Positions 34,226 to 42,916 of a DNA stretch of 44,076 nt are shown one piece after another. The notes under the pieces were generated by a model. That model saw only the letters and a list, made by a program, of their open reading frames with translations, was not told the DNA's origin and ran no database searches. The stretch covers positions 1 through 44,076 of the forward strand of contig JAEWFA010000049.1 of assembly GCA_023389055.1 (NCBI GenBank), given 5' to 3'. The translations under genes were made by a program, and so were the position numbers. The DNA is from Pseudomonadota bacterium. Lineage in GTDB: Bacteria; Pseudomonadota; Gammaproteobacteria; Burkholderiales; Burkholderiaceae_E. Position 1 is the first letter of the stretch. The number at the start of each line of letters is the position of its first letter.

Positions 34226-35698
34226 TCAGGGCCGCTCGAGCAGTACCCACGCATAGCGCGCGCGCAGCGGCCGATCGGCGCCGTACAGGTACGGCAATTC
34301 GATCCGATGCGCCTCGCCGGCACGGCTCTCCAGGCCAAGCCCCTGCAGCAAGCCGATCAGCCGATCGTCGCTCGCGACCACGACGCCCGGCTCGTCACGG
34401 GCCTGCTCGGGAACCGCTTCGTCGGCAAGCACGATCGTCGAATCCGGGAACTGCACGCGCAGGCGCGCCGCGAGCCGACGCTCGTCGCTGACGATCACCC
34501 CCTGCTCGAAGCCGTCGGCGCGAAGCGCCGCCGCGAGTGCACCGATCGGCTCGTTCAGGTCACCGGGCCCGGCGAAGCGTCCCTCCACCGGCACCTTCGC
34601 CGCCAGCAGCACGAAGACCAGCGCGCCGAAGGCGAGCGTCGCGCGGCGGTAGGCATCGGCGCGCGGGCCCTCGGCGAGCGTCGGACGCATGGCGAAGAAC
34701 ATCGCCGGCAGCGCGAACAGCCCCGGCACGAACCAGCGCGGCTTGAAATGCGTGACGCCGCCGGCAACGACCATCGCGACGAGCAGCGCGACGAAGAAGA
34801 GCAGGTACGCGCGCACGACGCGCGCCGCCTGCGCATCGATCGGCGGCGCACACGCGCGTCGACCGAAGAATCCGAGCACGACGATCCAGAACGGGGTGGC
34901 GAAACCGACCAGCGCGAGCAGCGCGCTGCCCAGGCCGACGAGCCGGTCGAATGCCGAAGCGTTCGCGGGTTCGGCGCCCATCTTCGCGATCGTTCCTGCG
35001 CTGGCGAGCTGCCAGTTCCCGAGCAACCACAGCGCATGCGGCGCGACGACGACTGCGGCGACGGCGATCGTCCACGCCAGACGCGCGCGGAACACGCGCC
35101 TGCGAAGCTGCGGCACCACGAGCGCCGTGGCCGCCAGCAGCGCGGCGAAGGCGACGTTGTTGTATTTCGCGAGCACGGCAAGGCCGAACGCCACGCCGAG
35201 CGCGACATGCTCGGCAACGCCCGGACGCTGGGCGACGCGCACGAACGCGTAGACGACCGCAGCCGCCGTCGTCGTCGCCAGCACCGTGTGCGTGAGGTCG
35301 CGCTGCGCGTCCCACGACAACGAAACCAGCCAGAGCATCGACAGCGTGCCGAGCCAGGCGGCGCGCGCCGTCATCACGCGCCGGGCCGCCAGCAGCGTGA
35401 AGGTCCACGCGGCGAACAGCATCAGGTTCTTCGCCAGCGCGAGCGCGAACACGGAAACTCCGAATACGCGGAAGAACGCGTATTGCAGCCACGTATAGAG
35501 CGGCGGCTGCGTGCCGTAGCCCAGCGCGAGGCTGCGCGCATCCAGCGTCTGCTCGGCCTCGTCGAGCTCGAGCGACCCCGAGACGAGCACGCGCAGCACC
35601 ACCTGCGCGGCGAACCAGCCGAGCAGCAGCGCGATCGGGAAACGCAGGTCATCGCCGGCCAGGCGCGATGCCGGCGTGCGGGAAACGAGGCTGGGCAC
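34226..35698 (-). CDS. membrane glycosyltransferase, GT39/ArnT-like
   Basis: The 490-residue protein has about ten hydrophobic segments and the GT-C signature near the N terminus: the acidic motif LELDEAEQ in the first periplasmic loop, then YGTQPPLYTWLQYAFFRVFG. ArnT/PMT-type enzymes transfer a sugar from a polyprenyl-phosphate donor to lipid or protein at the periplasmic face. The C-terminal 100 residues form a soluble domain. The start is a GTG at 35698 with a weak ribosome site. It is divergent from a polyprenyl-phosphate GT2 that could make its donor. Confidence 0.87.
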   Translation of the reverse strand: MPSLVSRTPASRLAGDDLRFPIALLLGWFAAQVVLRVLVSGSLELDEAEQTLDARSLALGYGTQPPLYTWLQYAFFRVFGVSVFALALAKNLMLFAAWTFTLLAARRVMTARAAWLGTLSMLWLVSLSWDAQRDLTHTVLATTTAAAVVYAFVRVAQRPGVAEHVALGVAFGLAVLAKYNNVAFAALLAATALVVPQLRRRVFRARLAWTIAVAAVVVAPHALWLLGNWQLASAGTIAKMGAEPANASAFDRLVGLGSALLALVGFATPFWIVVLGFFGRRACAPPIDAQAARVVRAYLLFFVALLVAMVVAGGVTHFKPRWFVPGLFALPAMFFAMRPTLAEGPRADAYRRATLAFGALVFVLLAAKVPVEGRFAGPGDLNEPIGALAAALRADGFEQGVIVSDERRLAARLRVQFPDSTIVLADEAVPEQARDEPGVVVASDDRLIGLLQGLGLESRAGEAHRIELPYLYGADRPLRARYAWVLLERP

Positions 35699-35764
35699 GG
35701 GGAATGTGGCGTGAGGCGTGCATCATTGCACGCTGCACGCGCGCCGCGCGAGACAATCGGGACG

Positions 35765-36856
35765 ATGAACGAAACGCTTCCCTCCTACCGCTCGGTCGGA
35801 TGGCCCGTCGACACGGCTGCGAGCCGGGAGCGCGCGCCGCAGCCGGTTGCCGCGATGGACGATGCCCAGGCGCTTGCCCGGCCGATCGATGTCTCGATCG
35901 TCATCCCGATGTTCAACGAGGTCGAAAACCTTCGCGAGCTCGTCGATCGCGTCGGCGACGCACTCGCTCCCACCCGATGGCGCTTTGAACTGATCCTCGT
36001 CGACGACGGCTCGCGCGACGGTTCGGCCGCGCTGCTGCGCGAGCTCGCCGACGGCACCGACTGGCTGCACCCGGTCGTGCTCGCGCGCAACTACGGCCAG
36101 TCCATCGCGCTGCAGGCCGGCTTCGACCGCGCCCTCGGCCGCTACGTCGTCACGCTCGACGCCGACCTGCAGAACGACCCTGCGGACATTCCGACGCTCG
36201 TCGAGCGCCTCGAGCAGGACGACGAGATCGACGTCATCTCCGGGTGGCGGCAGAACCGGCAGGACAAGGCGCTGTCGCGCCGACTGCCGTCGGTACTGGC
36301 GAACCGGCTGATCTCGCGCGTCACCGGCGTGCACCTGCACGACTACGGCTGCGCGCTGAAGGCGTACCGGCGCGAGATCATCGAACGCATCCACCTGTAC
36401 GGCGAGCTGCACCGATTCATCCCGTCGCTGGCGAGCGAGGCCGGCGCGCGAATCGTCGAGGTGCCGGTGCGCCACCACCCGCGCACCCGCGGCACGTCGA
36501 AATACGGGATCGATCGCACCTTTCGTGTGGTGCTCGACCTGGTGCTCGTCGTCTTCTTCCTGCGCTATCGTCAACGGCCGTTGCACGCCTTCGGCGGCCT
36601 CGGCCTGTGGCTGCTCGCGCCCGGCGGCGCGATCCTCGCCTACCTGCTCGCGCTGAAGCTGCTCGGCGAGGACATCGGGGGACGACCGCTGCTGCTCACC
36701 GGAGTGATCCTCGTGCTGATCGGCATGCAGCTGATCGTCGCCGGACTCACCGGCGAGCTGCTGATCCGGCTGTACCACGAGGGCGGTCGACGTCCGCAAT
36801 ATCACGTGCGAGAACCCATGCGACGCCAGCCGGCGGACGAAGAAGCCTCTCGATGA
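35765..36856 (+). CDS. GT2 polyprenyl-phosphate glycosyltransferase (DPM1/ArnC-like)
   Basis: The 363-residue enzyme has a cytosolic GT2 domain: VSIVIPMFNEVENL, VDDGSRDGS, LDADLQNDP (the DxD-type metal site) and HHPRTRGTSKYGI before two C-terminal membrane helices (LWLLAPGGAILAYLLA and ILVLIGMQLIVAGL). Such proteins load sugar from a nucleotide donor onto undecaprenyl phosphate. A roughly 40-residue extension precedes the catalytic domain. Its stop overlaps the flippase-like gene (ATGA). It probably supplies the donor for the neighbouring GT39-like transferase. Confidence 0.91.
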   Translation: MNETLPSYRSVGWPVDTAASRERAPQPVAAMDDAQALARPIDVSIVIPMFNEVENLRELVDRVGDALAPTRWRFELILVDDGSRDGSAALLRELADGTDWLHPVVLARNYGQSIALQAGFDRALGRYVVTLDADLQNDPADIPTLVERLEQDDEIDVISGWRQNRQDKALSRRLPSVLANRLISRVTGVHLHDYGCALKAYRREIIERIHLYGELHRFIPSLASEAGARIVEVPVRHHPRTRGTSKYGIDRTFRVVLDLVLVVFFLRYRQRPLHAFGGLGLWLLAPGGAILAYLLALKLLGEDIGGRPLLLTGVILVLIGMQLIVAGLTGELLIRLYHEGGRRPQYHVREPMRRQPADEEASR

Positions 36857-37818
36857 AGCGCCGCGCACTGCGCTGGCTGCGCGTGGTCGCGGCCTTCGCG
36901 CTGCTCGGCGCCGTCGTCTGGCTCGCCGGCCCGCAACGCGTGCTGGAGGCGATTCGCGGCGCGGATCCGCGCTGGCTCGCGCTCGGGCTGGCGTTGAACG
37001 TAGCCGCGAACACGGGCTCTGCGTTGCGCTGGCGCGAGTTGGCGAGCTGGTTCGGCATGCGCGCGCCGCGCGCGTGGGCGGTGGCAACCTATTTCCACGG
37101 GGTGGCGGTCAACGCGCTGCTGCCCGGCGCGGTCGTGGGCGGAGACATGCTGCGCGCGTTCTCGCTGCAGCGGCTCGGGCACCCCGGCGTAGACGCGGGA
37201 ATGAGCGTGCTGTTCGACCGCCTGAGCGGCCTGTGGATGCTGTGCGTCGTCGGTTTCGTGTCGCTCGCCTGGGGCGCCGACAGCGAATCGACGCGCTCGC
37301 TCGCCGCGCGCTGGCCCGCGCTCGCCGGCTCGCCGCTCGCGCAGACCGCGTTGCTGCTGGCATTCGCCTGCCTCGTCGCACCGTGGATCGGATTGCTGGT
37401 GCTGCGCCGCTGGTTGCCGCGCCGCGAGAGCCCACGACTGGCGCGGCTGCACCTCGCGCTGCGCGCAGGTCATGCGGGCCGCCACTACTTCACGCAGATC
37501 GTGCTGTCGACGATCGTCCAGCTGCTGGCGATCGGCTCGCTCGTCTGCGCAGCGCGCGCATTGCACGTCGACATCCCGTTCTGGGCGATGGCGGCCTGCG
37601 CGGTACCGATCTTCGTGTTCGCGACGCTGCCGGTGAGCTTCGGCGGATGGGGCACGCGTGAAGCCGCGGCGGTACTCGCGCTCGGCGCCTTCGGCGTGGC
37701 GGCTCCCACCGCGGTGACGATCTCGATGATCTACGGGCTGTACGGGTTCGTGCAGGCGATCGGCGGGCTCGCGCCGGTACCGGCGGCGCCGCTATCGGAA
37801 CGCGCCGCACGCTGGTAG
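36853..37818 (+). CDS. flippase-like membrane protein (LPG synthase TM region/UPF0104)
   Basis: The 321-residue protein consists mainly of hydrophobic segments in the pattern of the lysylphosphatidylglycerol synthase membrane domain. It has LGLALNVAANTGSALRWRELA, YFHGVAVNALLPGAVVGGDMLRAFSL (the conserved NxxLPGxxGGD-like block), SVLFDRLSGL and the late LPVSFGGWGTREAAA. Relatives are thought to move lipid-linked sugars or act in lipid modification. ATGA coupling to the GT2 gene supports a joint role in making or flipping a lipid-linked sugar. Substrate is unknown. Confidence 0.87.
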   Translation: MKRRALRWLRVVAAFALLGAVVWLAGPQRVLEAIRGADPRWLALGLALNVAANTGSALRWRELASWFGMRAPRAWAVATYFHGVAVNALLPGAVVGGDMLRAFSLQRLGHPGVDAGMSVLFDRLSGLWMLCVVGFVSLAWGADSESTRSLAARWPALAGSPLAQTALLLAFACLVAPWIGLLVLRRWLPRRESPRLARLHLALRAGHAGRHYFTQIVLSTIVQLLAIGSLVCAARALHVDIPFWAMAACAVPIFVFATLPVSFGGWGTREAAAVLALGAFGVAAPTAVTISMIYGLYGFVQAIGGLAPVPAAPLSERAARW

Positions 37819-37864
37819 TCTTCGCGTCGGTGTCCGTTCCGGGCACCTCCGCAGGAGCCCCCCT

Positions 37865-38482
37865 TTGTCTTCCGATCCCGCAGCCGGCGCGCCGGCGGCC
37901 GCCGCTCCCGGCGGCCCAAGGGTCGATGCCGCGCGCAACGGCCGCATCTCCTTCGAACTGCTCGCGGCGATCGCGACCGTCGGCGTGGCCGCGAACGGTC
38001 ATCTCGTCGAAGCGGCGCTGGTCGCGCTCGTATTCCTGCTCGGTCGCGTGCTGCATGCCCGCGTGCGTGGGGCGACGACTCTCGGCGCGTTCGCGTCGAG
38101 CGGCAGGGTCGACGGGCAGAACGAAACGCTCGCTGCGCACGAGAACGCGACGCTCGCCGAACGAGCGCTGGCGATCTTCGCGGCGTGGTTCATGCCGCTG
38201 GCGATCTCGCTTGCGGCGGCGGTGCTGCTGCGCACGGGCGACGTCGCATTCGCGCTGACGCTGGTGCTCGCGGCATCGCCCCAGGCACTGCTCGCACTGC
38301 CCGCGGCGTCGCGCTTCGGTGCGCGCATGCTGGCCGCAGCCGCTTCGGCTGCGCTGCTCGCCGCCGTGCTCGGCGGCTTCATCGGTTTCGTCGCGGCTGC
38401 CGTCGTGCAGCAGGCTTCGACGCTCGTCGTCGCCGGCGCCGTGCAACGATCGACGCGCAGGCGCAGTCAGCGCACCGCGTAA
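37865..38482 (+). CDS. membrane protein resembling a degenerate P1B-ATPase membrane core
   Basis: Starting at a TTG at 37865, supported by AGGAG 8 bases upstream, the product has 205 residues. Segment FELLAAIATVGVAANGHLVE with LVFLLGRVLHARVRG resembles helices 3-4 of P1B metal ATPases. LAERALAIFAAWFMPLAISL resembles the helix after the actuator domain, and LVLAASPQALLALPAA occupies the place of the ion-binding IACPCALxxATP motif, with SPQ instead of CPC. The actuator domain is reduced to about 30 residues, and the phosphorylation (DKTGT) and nucleotide domains are absent. It cannot pump by the normal mechanism; function unknown. The resemblance was judged by eye. Confidence 0.65.
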   Translation: MSSDPAAGAPAAAAPGGPRVDAARNGRISFELLAAIATVGVAANGHLVEAALVALVFLLGRVLHARVRGATTLGAFASSGRVDGQNETLAAHENATLAERALAIFAAWFMPLAISLAAAVLLRTGDVAFALTLVLAASPQALLALPAASRFGARMLAAAASAALLAAVLGGFIGFVAAAVVQQASTLVVAGAVQRSTRRRSQRTA

Positions 38483-39462
38483 GCGCCGAAGCGGCTGCGC
38501 AGTGCGTCTCCCGAAAGGCCGCTTCGCAGCAGCAGCGACAACAAGATCCGCGAACGCAGGCCGCCGAGCCACGCGGACGGCATCGCGCCACGACCGAGCA
38601 GGTCGATCTCCGAGCCCGGAAAGCCGTAGGTCTTCGTGAAGCCCGGACCCGCCGGCACGCGCACCGAGAGGACGACCGGCATGTGTCGCACGAGTTCGCC
38701 GACGAGCGGGGCGATGTCTGCGGCGACGTGCCCCGCGCCCATCGCCTCGATCACCGCGCCTCGGTAGCCCAGTCCGGGCAACGCGACGAGCATCCGGCCG
38801 TCGTCGCCCAACGCCATGCGCACCAGCGAGACAGGCGCGTCCCGCGTGGAGGGCCCGAGAACGACCTGCGGTGTGCGCTCCAGCCTCGCATGCACGTGCG
38901 CACGGCCTTCGCCGACGAAACCGATCGGCCCCGCCGACGGCGAGGCGAAGGCCGACGGCAGCGCCGTATGCGACTTCTGCACGAAACGCGCGGCATGCAC
39001 CTCGTCGTTCAGCACGACGAGCGTGCCCAGGCCGCGCGCGACCTCGCTGGCGGCGACGATCGCCGCCGCGAGCAGGTTCGCCGGCCCGTCCGCGCCCGGC
39101 ATCTGCGGACCGCGCATCGCGCCGGTGACGACCACCGGAGCATCGCTCGCAACCATCAGGTCCAGGAACCAGGCCGTCTCCTCGATCGTGTCGGTACCCT
39201 GGATCACCACGGCACCGTCGAAGCCCTCGGAGAGCCGCGCATCGAGCAGCGCGGCGAGGTGGATCAAGTCGTCGAAGGTGAGCGAGGCACCGGGAATGCG
39301 CAGCGCCGAGTGCGTCGCGATCTCGGCAACGTCGCCCAGGCCTGGCACGGCCGCGACCAGCTCCGCGGCACCGAGCGTCGGGGCGATGCCGGCCTGCGCA
39401 GCGTCGCGGGTCATCGTGATCGTGCCGCCGAGCGACACGAGCAGCACCTTGGGGCGATGCAA
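38467..39462 (-). CDS. asparaginase/glutaminase family amidohydrolase
   Basis: The 331-residue enzyme has both active-site motifs of the family: SLGGTITM (Thr14) and VIQGTDTIEETAWFLDL (Thr90-Asp91). VVLNDEVHAARFVQKSHT carries the expected Lys. The start is a TTG at 39462 with an excellent GGAGG 7 bases upstream, and no better start fits. No signal peptide is seen, so it is cytosolic. It is the last gene of the livGF-dehydrogenase-amidohydrolase-deacetylase operon, 38 bases downstream of the deacetylase. In that context it may hydrolyse an amide of the pathway rather than free asparagine. Confidence 0.9.
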   Translation of the reverse strand: MHRPKVLLVSLGGTITMTRDAAQAGIAPTLGAAELVAAVPGLGDVAEIATHSALRIPGASLTFDDLIHLAALLDARLSEGFDGAVVIQGTDTIEETAWFLDLMVASDAPVVVTGAMRGPQMPGADGPANLLAAAIVAASEVARGLGTLVVLNDEVHAARFVQKSHTALPSAFASPSAGPIGFVGEGRAHVHARLERTPQVVLGPSTRDAPVSLVRMALGDDGRMLVALPGLGYRGAVIEAMGAGHVAADIAPLVGELVRHMPVVLSVRVPAGPGFTKTYGFPGSEIDLLGRGAMPSAWLGGLRSRILLSLLLRSGLSGDALRSRFGAYAVR

Positions 39463-39500
39463 TCCGGATCCTCCGCGGGTTTCCGGTGGCGCGCCGGCGC

Positions 39501-40418
39501 TCACTCGCGCCGGGCGCCGACGATGCCGGTGCCTTCGATCTGCCCCTTGTACCAGTCGAGGATCTCGCCCCCGGTCCAGTGCACGACGCCTTCGTGACCG
39601 AGGATGTAGTCGTAGAGCTGCTCGAGATACTTGATCCGGTGCGGCACGCCGGTGAGGTACGGATGGATCGAGATCGCCATCACGCGCGGCGCCCGCTCGC
39701 CGTCTCGATGCAGCCGGTCGAACTGGTCGCGCCCTCGCCGAAAGATCTCGTCGGAGGGCTGCAACTGCACGGCGCTCATCACGACGTCGTTGATCTCCAC
39801 CGTATAGGGCACCGAATACATCTCGCCGGTGCGCGCGCGCACGCGCACCGGCTGCTCGTCGAGCACCCAGTCGGCGACGTACTCGATGCCGGCCTCGGCG
39901 AGCAGGTCGATGGTCTCGTCGGTTTCGGTCAGGCCAGGGCTCTCCCAGCCGCGCGGCGGCCTGCCGGTAAGCGCGCGGATCGCGTCGATCGTGTCGGCGA
40001 TCGCGCGGCGCTGGTCGTCGACCTTGTGCATCGGTTGCTGCACGAAGCCGTGCCCCATGAACTCCCAACCCGCGTCGCGCGCGGCCTCGCAGGCCTCGCG
40101 ATAGACCTCGCAGGCGCTGCCGTTCACCGCGTAGGTCGCGCGCAACCCCCGGTCGCTCAGCGTCTCGAGGAAACGCCAGAACCCGACGCGCATTCCATAC
40201 TCGTGCCACGCCCAGTTCGGCACGTCGGGCAACATCGGCTGGCCCATCGGCGGCGGAAGGACTCCGCGCGGCATCGGCGCTTCGGGACGCCAGTTCTCGA
40301 CGTTGACGATGGTCCATACGGCGACGCGCGCCCCGCCGGGCAGCGCGAGCGGCGCACGCCGGTGGATCGGTTCGTAGGCAACGCGCCCGCGAATGGTGGA
40401 CCCGGGTCTGTCGTTCAC
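39501..40418 (-). CDS. PuuE-type polysaccharide deacetylase family hydrolase
   Basis: The 305-residue protein has the NodB/polysaccharide-deacetylase barrel but not the canonical metal site. The first motif reads VNVENW instead of TFDDG, and the HxxxH motif is GHGFVQQPM, with only the first His. The late motif AISIHPYLTG is kept. This is the pattern of the PuuE/cyclic-imide-hydrolase branch, whose members open C-N bonds in allantoin or imides rather than deacetylating glycans. The start is GTG at 40418 after a strong AAGGAGGAAA, overlapping the upstream amidohydrolase stop (GTGA). Confidence 0.86.
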   Translation of the reverse strand: MNDRPGSTIRGRVAYEPIHRRAPLALPGGARVAVWTIVNVENWRPEAPMPRGVLPPPMGQPMLPDVPNWAWHEYGMRVGFWRFLETLSDRGLRATYAVNGSACEVYREACEAARDAGWEFMGHGFVQQPMHKVDDQRRAIADTIDAIRALTGRPPRGWESPGLTETDETIDLLAEAGIEYVADWVLDEQPVRVRARTGEMYSVPYTVEINDVVMSAVQLQPSDEIFRRGRDQFDRLHRDGERAPRVMAISIHPYLTGVPHRIKYLEQLYDYILGHEGVVHWTGGEILDWYKGQIEGTGIVGARRE

Positions 40419-41413
40419 TGCTTTCCTCCTTCGCCGAGCAGGCGCTGCGCCGTCCCGCAGCACAGCTCGTGGCGTTCGTGTTCGGTGAGCCGCGGCACGG
40501 CGTCGACGGTCGCGGCTGCGTCTTCGTCGCCCATGTCGAAGGGCGCGTCGGTGCCGATGCAGACGTGATCGGCGCCGACCAGATCGATCAGGTAGCGCAA
40601 CGCCTGCGGCTCGAAGACGAGGCTGTCGAAATACAGCCGCCGCAGCAGCGCCTTCGGCGACGAGCGCGTGTGCGCGTGCGTCTCGGCGCGCACATGGTGG
40701 CCGTGCACGAGACGGCCGATCTGGTAAGGCGCGAAGCCACCGCCGTGCGCCAGGCACAGGCGCAGCTCGTCGAGCTCGTCGAGCGCGCCGCTGAACATCA
40801 GGTTGGCGAGCATCACCGCGGTGTCGAGCGGATTGCCGACGAGATTCGTCAGGTAGTAGCACTCGAGCCCGGTCTTCGCGCCGACGTAATACGGGTGCGC
40901 GAAGACGAACACGCCCAGTTCCTGCGCGCGACGCAGCAGCGGGCGGAAACGCGCCTCGGCGAGCTGCGCGCCTTCGATCGACGTTCCGATTTCCACCGCC
41001 TTGAAGCCGTATTCGCGCACGACGCGCTCGAGCTCGTCGACGGCGGCGTCCGGATGCTGCATCGGAACCGTGGCCATGCCGCGCAGCCGCGACGGCTTGC
41101 CGGCGACCATGTCGGCGACGCCGTCGTTGACGAGCCGCGCGGCGGCGATCGCCAGCTCGACGTCGGCCCAGTAGTAGAACATCGGCGGCGCGGGCGACAG
41201 CACCGCGACGTCGATGCCGCGCCGGTCCATCGACTCGAGCTTCGCGTCGACGTCGTGGAACTCGGCGAACAGCGGATAGGCGTAGCCCTGCTCGTGCACG
41301 ACGCGGCGCGCGTCGCCCTCGCCCTCGATGCGCGCGAAGAATCGCTGCGGCTCGCGCTCGATCCGCTCGACGACGCGCGCCGGAATCACGTGGTTGTGGA
41401 CGTCGATTCGCAT
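40415..41413 (-). CDS. ACMSD-like amidohydrolase/decarboxylase
   Basis: The 332-residue protein belongs to the amidohydrolase 2 family. It has the Zn ligands of aminocarboxymuconate semialdehyde decarboxylase (ACMSD): His6 and His8 in MRIDVHNHVIP, His173 in FAHPYY, Asp289 in IGTDAPFDMG, and catalytic His223 in LCLAHGGGFAPYQIGRL. ACMSD and relatives decarboxylate vinylogous acids or hydrolyse ring lactams and lactones. It lies 4 bases after the aldehyde dehydrogenase and overlaps the deacetylase. ACMSD next to an aldehyde dehydrogenase mirrors the 2-aminomuconate route, though no dioxygenase is visible here. Confidence 0.89.
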   Translation of the reverse strand: MRIDVHNHVIPARVVERIEREPQRFFARIEGEGDARRVVHEQGYAYPLFAEFHDVDAKLESMDRRGIDVAVLSPAPPMFYYWADVELAIAAARLVNDGVADMVAGKPSRLRGMATVPMQHPDAAVDELERVVREYGFKAVEIGTSIEGAQLAEARFRPLLRRAQELGVFVFAHPYYVGAKTGLECYYLTNLVGNPLDTAVMLANLMFSGALDELDELRLCLAHGGGFAPYQIGRLVHGHHVRAETHAHTRSSPKALLRRLYFDSLVFEPQALRYLIDLVGADHVCIGTDAPFDMGDEDAAATVDAVPRLTEHERHELCCGTAQRLLGEGGKQ

Positions 41414-41417
41414 GGCT

Positions 41418-42905
41418 TCAGCTGTAGCGCTTCTCGCCGGCGTCGTCGGCGTACCAGTCGAAGGGCTCCTCCGACAGGTTCACGACGACGTTCTGGATCT
41501 GCGTGTATTCGTCGTAGGCGACGAGACCGTTCTCGCGCCCGATGCCGCTCATGCGAAAGCCGCCCCACGGCGACGCCGGATCGATGCGATGGTGATCGTT
41601 GATCCAGACGATGCCGCATTGCAGTCGATGCGCGACGCGGTGCGCGCGCGCCAGCTCGCGCGTCCAGACGCTCGATGCGAGACCGAACTCGGTACCGTTG
41701 GCGATCGCGATCGCCTCGTCCTCGTCGTCGAAGGGCATCACGCAGACGAGCGGCCCGAAGATCTCCTCGCGCGCGACGCGCATGGCCGGCGTCACGCCGG
41801 TGAAGATCGTCGGCTGCAGGAAGAAGCCGCGCTCGAGCGCGGAGCCCTCCGGGCGTCGGCCTCCCGCCGCGAGCGTCGCGCCTTCGTCGATGCCGATCGC
41901 CACCCAGCGCTCGACCAGCTCACGCTGACGCGCGCTCACGAGCGGCCCCATCTGCGTCGAGAGCTGCTGCGGATCGCCCAGGCGGATCGCGTTGGCGCGC
42001 TGCACGAGGCGACCGACGACCTCGTCGTGGATCGAACGGTGCACGAGCAGGCGCGAGCCCTGCACGCAGGTCTGCCCGCTGGCGATGAACGACGCGAACA
42101 GCGTCGCCGCCACGCAGCGCTCGACGTCGACGTCGGGGAACGCGATCAACGCGGCCTTTCCGCCGAGCTCCGCCGACACACGCTTCAGCGCTGCTCCTGC
42201 GGCGGCCGCGACGCGCTTGCCCGTTTCGGTGCCGCCGGTGAGGTCGATCTTCGCGACGTCGGGATGCGCGCACAGTGCGGCGCCCGCCGTCGGCCCGAAG
42301 CCGGGTACGACGTTGTACGCGCCGTCGGGCACGCCCGCTTCGCGCAGCACTTCGCCGAGCAGCAGCGGCGTGATCGGCGCGAGCTCGCTCGGCTTGACGA
42401 CGATCGTGTTGCCGGCGGCCAGCGCCGGCGCGACCTTCTTCGTGAGGATCAGCAGCGGGTGGTTCCACGGCGTCACCTGCGCGACCACCCCGAGCGGCAC
42501 GCGGCGTGTGTAGTTCAGGTGCTGCGTGCCGAAGGGCGGTACGGTGTCCTCGTGCGTTCGGGCGACCGCAGCGAAATAGCGATACCACTCGGGAAGCCGC
42601 GCGAGCTGCGCCGCCATCTCGCGGCGCGGCCGACCGATCTGGTCGATCTCGATGCTGACGAGGACCGCGAGCCTCTCCTCGAGCCGCTGCGCGGCCCGGT
42701 GCAGCACGTCGGCACGCTCGGCGCCGCTCCTTTGCGACCAGCCGAGGAACGCCCGCCGCGCCGCTTGCACCGCGTCATCGACGTCGGCCTCGACCCCCTC
42801 CGCGACCTCGGCGATCGTCTCGCCGTTCGCCGGATTCGTCACCGCAAAGTGCCGGCCGCTCTTCGCCGGGCGCCACCGGCCGTCGATCCACGACTCGAAT
42901 GCCAC
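41418..42905 (-). CDS. NAD(P)-dependent aldehyde dehydrogenase
   Basis: From a GTG at 42905, which has AAGGA 7 bases upstream, the product has 495 residues. A TTG at 42920 overlapping the livF stop is an alternative without a ribosome site. Conserved elements are VTPWNHPLLILTKKVAPALAAGN, the glycine motif DLTGGTETGKRV, the base Glu in ELGGKAALIAF, and the nucleophile Cys in SGQTCVQGSR. A typical C-terminal RMSGIGRENG segment follows. The family covers betaine aldehyde and aminomuconate semialdehyde dehydrogenases. Pairing with the ACMSD-like gene favours a ring-cleavage semialdehyde as substrate. Confidence 0.9.
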   Translation of the reverse strand: MAFESWIDGRWRPAKSGRHFAVTNPANGETIAEVAEGVEADVDDAVQAARRAFLGWSQRSGAERADVLHRAAQRLEERLAVLVSIEIDQIGRPRREMAAQLARLPEWYRYFAAVARTHEDTVPPFGTQHLNYTRRVPLGVVAQVTPWNHPLLILTKKVAPALAAGNTIVVKPSELAPITPLLLGEVLREAGVPDGAYNVVPGFGPTAGAALCAHPDVAKIDLTGGTETGKRVAAAAGAALKRVSAELGGKAALIAFPDVDVERCVAATLFASFIASGQTCVQGSRLLVHRSIHDEVVGRLVQRANAIRLGDPQQLSTQMGPLVSARQRELVERWVAIGIDEGATLAAGGRRPEGSALERGFFLQPTIFTGVTPAMRVAREEIFGPLVCVMPFDDEDEAIAIANGTEFGLASSVWTRELARAHRVAHRLQCGIVWINDHHRIDPASPWGGFRMSGIGRENGLVAYDEYTQIQNVVVNLSEEPFDWYADDAGEKRYS

Positions 42906-42916
42906 GTCGTCGTCCT

